DNA of 8,418 nucleotides, taken from the NCBI GenBank assembly GCA_015232485.1, contig JADFZP010000120.1, forward strand, positions 1 to 8,418, read 5' to 3'. The translations under genes and the position numbers were made by a program. A model generated the notes under the pieces. It was not told where the DNA came from. It saw nothing but the letters and a program-made list of their open reading frames with translations, and ran no database searches. Each line of letters starts with the position of its first letter. Position 1 is the first letter of the stretch. This DNA is from Alphaproteobacteria bacterium. GTDB taxonomy: Bacteria > Pseudomonadota > Alphaproteobacteria > Rhodospirillales > Magnetospirillaceae. Positions 5,987 through 8,418 of the stretch are shown here, in pieces.

Positions 5987-6712
5987 ATGCGCCTCGCGAT
6001 CCGCCTCGGCCGCATCGCCCTCGATGCCTTGCTGCCGCCCCTGTGCCTCGCCTGCGGCGAGCCGGTGGGCGATCCCGGTGGATTGTGCCCGCCATGTTGG
6101 GACGGCATGCGTTTTCTCGGCCCGCCTTTTTGCGCGTGCTGCGGCGCGCCGTTCGAGACGCCCGCGCCGGATGGCGCGCTGTGCGGCGCCTGCATGGCCG
6201 AGCCGCCGCCCTTTCGCCGGGCGCGCGCCGTGTTCGATTACGACGAGGCCGGTCGCGGCCTGATCCTGCGCTTCAAGCACGCCGACCGCACCGACGCGGC
6301 GCCCGGCCTGGCCCGCTGGATGAGCCGGGCCGGCGCCGAGCTTCTCGCCCAAGCCGACCTGTTGGTGCCGGTGCCGATGCACCGGCTGCGGCTGTTCCAA
6401 CGCACCTATAATCAGGCGGCCATGCTGGCCCGCGAGTTGTCGCGCCTGTCGGGGGTGGCCTTCGCGCCCGAGGCGCTGTCGCGGGGCCGCGCCACGCCCA
6501 GCCAAGGCCGCATGGGCCGCGTCGAGCGCATCAAGAATGTGCGTGGCGCCTTCGCGCCGGGGCGGAACGGCGACCTCGTCCGGGGGCGCGCCGTGCTGCT
6601 GATCGACGACGTGCTGACCACCGGGGCCACCGTCTCGGAATGCGCCCGCGCCTTGCGCAAGGCGGGCGCCGCCTCGGTCGACGTGCTGACCGTGGCCCGC
6701 GTCGGGCGTTGA
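5987..6712 (+). CDS. comF: ComF family phosphoribosyltransferase-like protein
   Basis: This is a 241-residue ComF/GntX family protein. A zinc-binding N-terminus has four paired cysteine knuckles: CLAC (20-23), CPPC (34-37), CACC (49-52) and CGAC (66-69). The phosphoribosyltransferase fold follows, with YNQAAMLAREL preceding the family motif, and the PRPP-binding loop VLLIDDVLTTGAT (203-215). ComF proteins act in DNA uptake in competent bacteria and in use of external DNA in others; the substrate of the transferase fold is unknown. ATG at 5987 is preferred because homologues begin close to the LLPPLCLACG segment. An in-frame ATG at 5939 would add 16 low-complexity residues with no family likeness and would leave 14 bases to the divergent gene. 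Neither start has a clear ribosome binding site. A hairpin lies about 43 bases after its stop. Confidence 0.92.
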   Translation: MRLAIRLGRIALDALLPPLCLACGEPVGDPGGLCPPCWDGMRFLGPPFCACCGAPFETPAPDGALCGACMAEPPPFRRARAVFDYDEAGRGLILRFKHADRTDAAPGLARWMSRAGAELLAQADLLVPVPMHRLRLFQRTYNQAAMLARELSRLSGVAFAPEALSRGRATPSQGRMGRVERIKNVRGAFAPGRNGDLVRGRAVLLIDDVLTTGATVSECARALRKAGAASVDVLTVARVGR

Positions 6713-6755
6713 AAACGCTTAGGTGGAAGAGGATCGAATGTCATTTTGCGCAACA

Positions 6756-6778
6756 CCCCCTGGTCAGCCGCAAGGGGG
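6756..6778 (+). terminator. Inverted repeat between comF and grxC
   Basis: CCCCCT (6756-6761) pairs with AGGGGG (6773-6778) around an 11-base loop. It could end comF transcripts, although no T-run follows it, only AAACTATATT. It also overlaps the proposed grxC promoter, so it could instead be an operator or control element. Confidence 0.35.
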
Positions 6779-6788
6779 AAACTATATT
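6761..6788 (+). promoter_or_regulatory. Probable promoter of the grxC operon
   Basis: TGGTCA (6761-6766) and TATATT (6783-6788) are separated by 16 bases. The -10 word stands out as the only AT-rich stretch here. A start near 6795 would give a leader of roughly 20-25 bases. The heptamer TTGCGCA occurs on both sides, at 6746-6752 and 6795-6801, placed like paired operator half sites. Confidence 0.45.
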
Positions 6789-6804
6789 AGGGCGTTGCGC
6801 ATTC

Positions 6805-6808
6805 GGAG
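6805..6808 (+). promoter_or_regulatory. Ribosome binding site of grxC
   Basis: GGAG, part of GGAGTGA, lies 9 bases before the ATG at 6818 and supports this start. Confidence 0.7.
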
Positions 6809-6817
6809 TGACGGCTC

Positions 6818-7081
6818 ATGTCCAAGGTCGAAATCTACGCCACCCAGTCCTGCCCCTATTGCCACCGCGCCAAGCGGCTGCTGGAGCGGAAAGGTGTGCC
6901 CTTCCTCGAAATCGACGTGAGCGGGCGTCCCGATTTGCGCGACGAGATGACGCGGCGCGCCGATGGCCGCACCTCGGTGCCGCAAATCTTCATTGATGGC
7001 CATCATGTCGGCGGCTGCGACGACATCCACGATCTCGACGCCCGAGGCAAGCTCGACCCGATGCTGGAACGTATCACATGA
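6818..7081 (+). CDS. grxC: Glutaredoxin 3 (dithiol, CPYC)
   Basis: This is an 87-residue classical dithiol glutaredoxin, which reduces disulfides and glutathionylated proteins in the cytoplasm with glutathione as electron donor. The active site is C12-P-Y-C15. The cis-proline loop TSVP (52-55) and the glutathione-binding GGCDD (65-69) are intact. The length is that of GrxC (82-90). It has its own ribosome binding site and a probable promoter, and is the first gene of a three-gene unit: its TGA overlaps the ATG of the NIT1-type hydrolase (ATGA, 7078-7081), implying translational coupling. Confidence 0.96.
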   Translation: MSKVEIYATQSCPYCHRAKRLLERKGVPFLEIDVSGRPDLRDEMTRRADGRTSVPQIFIDGHHVGGCDDIHDLDARGKLDPMLERIT

Positions 7082-7911
7082 GCGTCTTCACCGCCGCCTG
7101 CCTGCAGGTCAACGCCGGCCGCGACTTGGCCCCCAATATCGAGGCGGCCGCCGCGTTGATCGGCGAGGCGCGAACGGCCGGCGCCGATCTGGTGCTGATG
7201 CCCGAGAACGTGTCGATGATGGAGTGGGGCCGCGCCAACATCCAGGGCAAGGCGATGGCCGAGGGCGCCCACACGGCGCTGGCCGCCTTTCGCGATCTGG
7301 CGCGCGAGCACGCGATCTGGCTCCATTCGGGAACCTTGGCCGTCAAGGGCCCCGACGGCATGGTGTGCAATCGCAGCCATTTGATCGCCCCCGACGGCCG
7401 CATCGTCGCCCATTACGACAAGATCCACATGTTCGACGTGGACCTGGGCAATGGCGAAAGCTATCGCGAATCGGCGACGTTCCAACCCGGCGATCGGGCG
7501 GTGGTGGCGCATACGCCGTGGGGCGGGCTGGGGCTGTCGATTTGCTACGACCTGCGCTTTCCCCATCTGTACCGCTCGCTGGCCCAGGCGGGGGCCAGCT
7601 TGCTTGCGGTGCCGGCCGCCTTCACCCGCACCACCGGGCGGGCCCATTGGCACATCCTGCTGCGCGCCCGCGCCATCGAGACCGGCTGCTGGGTGTTCGC
7701 CCCCGCGCAATGCGGCGACCATGTCGAGGGCCGCCAGACCTATGGCCACGCCCTGATCGTCGACCCGTGGGGCGAGGTGGTCGCCGATGCCGGCGATCGG
7801 CCCGGCATCATCCTGGCCGAGATCGACACCGACCGGGTCGCCCTGGCCCGCCGCAAGATCCCCTGCCTGCAACACGACCGTCCCTACGGTCTTCCGGCCG
7901 ACGGGGTATGA
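7078..7911 (+). CDS. Carbon-nitrogen hydrolase, NIT1-type (probable deaminated glutathione amidase)
   Basis: This 277-residue nitrilase-superfamily amidase is full length. The catalytic triad is E43 (LMPEN), K115 (HYDKIHMFDVD) and C156 (ICYDLRFP). Segments diagnostic of the NIT1 branch are FTRTTGRAHWHILLRARAIET, split here by a conserved C-terminal continuation (WVFAPAQCG), TYGHALIVDPWGEVVAD, and a tail with ARRKIPCLQHDRP. Known NIT1 enzymes hydrolyse deaminated glutathione, made when transaminases act on glutathione by mistake, so it is a metabolite-repair enzyme. It starts inside the stop of grxC and its own stop overlaps the next start (ATGA, 7908-7911). The glutaredoxin neighbour supports the glutathione-linked role. 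An omega-amidase (NIT2) role is less likely given the motif set. Confidence 0.92.
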   Translation: MSVFTAACLQVNAGRDLAPNIEAAAALIGEARTAGADLVLMPENVSMMEWGRANIQGKAMAEGAHTALAAFRDLAREHAIWLHSGTLAVKGPDGMVCNRSHLIAPDGRIVAHYDKIHMFDVDLGNGESYRESATFQPGDRAVVAHTPWGGLGLSICYDLRFPHLYRSLAQAGASLLAVPAAFTRTTGRAHWHILLRARAIETGCWVFAPAQCGDHVEGRQTYGHALIVDPWGEVVADAGDRPGIILAEIDTDRVALARRKIPCLQHDRPYGLPADGV

Positions 7912-8381
7912 GGATCGATCGCGCCATAGCCGCCGCCATCGCCAAATTGATGGCCGAAGCCAAGATCGACGATTACCGCTTCGACATGGGCGGCAAGCAT
8001 CCCAAGCTGGTGTTCACCCAGAACGGCGCCACCCATCGCTATCCGCTGCCCGGTTCGCCCTCGGACCACCGCGCCGCCCAGAACGTGGCGCACGACGTCC
8101 GCCGCCTGCTCGGGCTGACGCCGACGCGGATCGAGATCGAGGAATTGCCGCTGCCCGAGATGGTGGCTGCGGCGCGCAAGCGGGTGACCGCGAACGCGCC
8201 CAGCCAAGCGACCGCCAAGGATTTGCGCGCCCTGGCCGAACTGGACGGCGACTTCGTCTCGGCGCTGGCCATCGCCCGCCGCGGCGGCGGCGCCCCCGAA
8301 ACCTGGATCGAGCGGCTTGAACGTCTCGTCGCCCTGGGCCTCGCCACGCATGACGAGGCGGGGCGCTACCGGCGGGTTTAG
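7908..8381 (+). CDS. Uncharacterised protein with SPSDHRA motif, coupled to the NIT1-type gene
   Basis: I do not recognise a named family for this 157-residue protein. The ATG overlaps the preceding TGA (ATGA), with GGGG just upstream, so it is the last known member of the grxC operon. Residues 1-20 form a predicted helix. Residues 22-70 have a beta-beta-alpha pattern with KHPKLVFTQNG (30-40), PGSPSDHRAAQN (48-59) and DVRRLLGL (63-70). Small alphaproteobacterial and phage-type proteins share this kind of KH...PGTPSD-R...RR pattern, and it recalls HicA-like RNA-binding folds; that likeness is tentative. A linker and a helical C-terminus follow (about 103-157), ending in a winged-helix-like turn (RLERLVALGLATHDEAGRYRRV split across the tail). 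A nucleic-acid-binding role is inference. Codon use matches the neighbours. Confidence 0.82.
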   Translation: MRIDRAIAAAIAKLMAEAKIDDYRFDMGGKHPKLVFTQNGATHRYPLPGSPSDHRAAQNVAHDVRRLLGLTPTRIEIEELPLPEMVAAARKRVTANAPSQATAKDLRALAELDGDFVSALAIARRGGGAPETWIERLERLVALGLATHDEAGRYRRV

Positions 8382-8418
8382 CGGGCTGCGGAAAACGCGT
8401 GGCCGCCGAGCGAAGAGC

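Noticed and set aside
5013..6263. Long + strand frame of about 416 codons
   Set aside because: Antisense to the NDUFAF5-like gene, then out of frame with comF; no domain seen.
7003..7875. - strand frame opposite the NIT1-type gene
   Set aside because: It mirrors a complete catalytic enzyme and has no recognisable domain.
6963..7907. Upstream extension of the orphan gene at 7908
   Set aside because: The same frame is open back to 6963, but this part lies out of frame under grxC and the NIT1-type gene and is low-complexity Arg/Gly/Pro. The ATGA overlap at 7908 marks the real start.
8382..8418. Last 37 bases as the beginning of another gene
   Set aside because: No start codon with a ribosome binding site and no motif in so short a stretch.

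Overview
The window looks like chromosomal DNA from a high-GC alphaproteobacterium, probably a Rhodospirillales relative such as the Magnetospirillum group. This placement is inferred from the GC-rich coding bias, an LdtR-type regulator, a NDUFAF5-type methyltransferase and ComF/GrxC/NIT1 gene neighbours. No tRNA, rRNA, CRISPR array, insertion sequence or prophage is visible. Coding density is very high, and the longest stretch without a gene is about 110 bases.

Layout. Bases 2-1270 (+) are the 3' part of a large unrecognised, probably envelope-associated protein. A strong hairpin lies between it and the convergent ldtR-like regulator (1313-1804, -). Just upstream of ldtR on the same strand is a 56-residue Flp/Fap-type pilin (1848-2018, -) with a GTG start that is easily missed because a longer open frame covers it. 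Diverging from the pilin is a TPR plus glycosyltransferase-like protein (2088-3431, +), read from a TTG codon behind an excellent ribosome binding site. Its 3' end overlaps the convergent radC by 34 bases.

The minus-strand group 3398-5924 is, in order of transcription, a NDUFAF5-like methyltransferase, map (methionine aminopeptidase) and radC. The last two are coupled through a GTGA overlap. Divergent from the methyltransferase is comF (5987-6712, +). After a 105-base gap with a probable promoter, a hairpin and a repeated TTGCGCA word comes a tight three-gene operon: grxC (6818-7081), a NIT1-type amidase (7078-7911) and a 157-residue orphan protein (7908-8381). Both junctions are 4-base ATGA overlaps.

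How they fit together. Most genes are housekeeping. Glutaredoxin 3 and the NIT1-type hydrolase share a glutathione theme: one uses glutathione, and the family of the other repairs its deaminated form. Their coupling to an uncharacterised protein is the best candidate here for an undescribed functional link. The pilin, ldtR-like regulator and glycosyltransferase-like protein form a possible cell-surface group around one divergent promoter region, in a local dip of GC content. I do not see a clearly new defence, mobile or secretion system.
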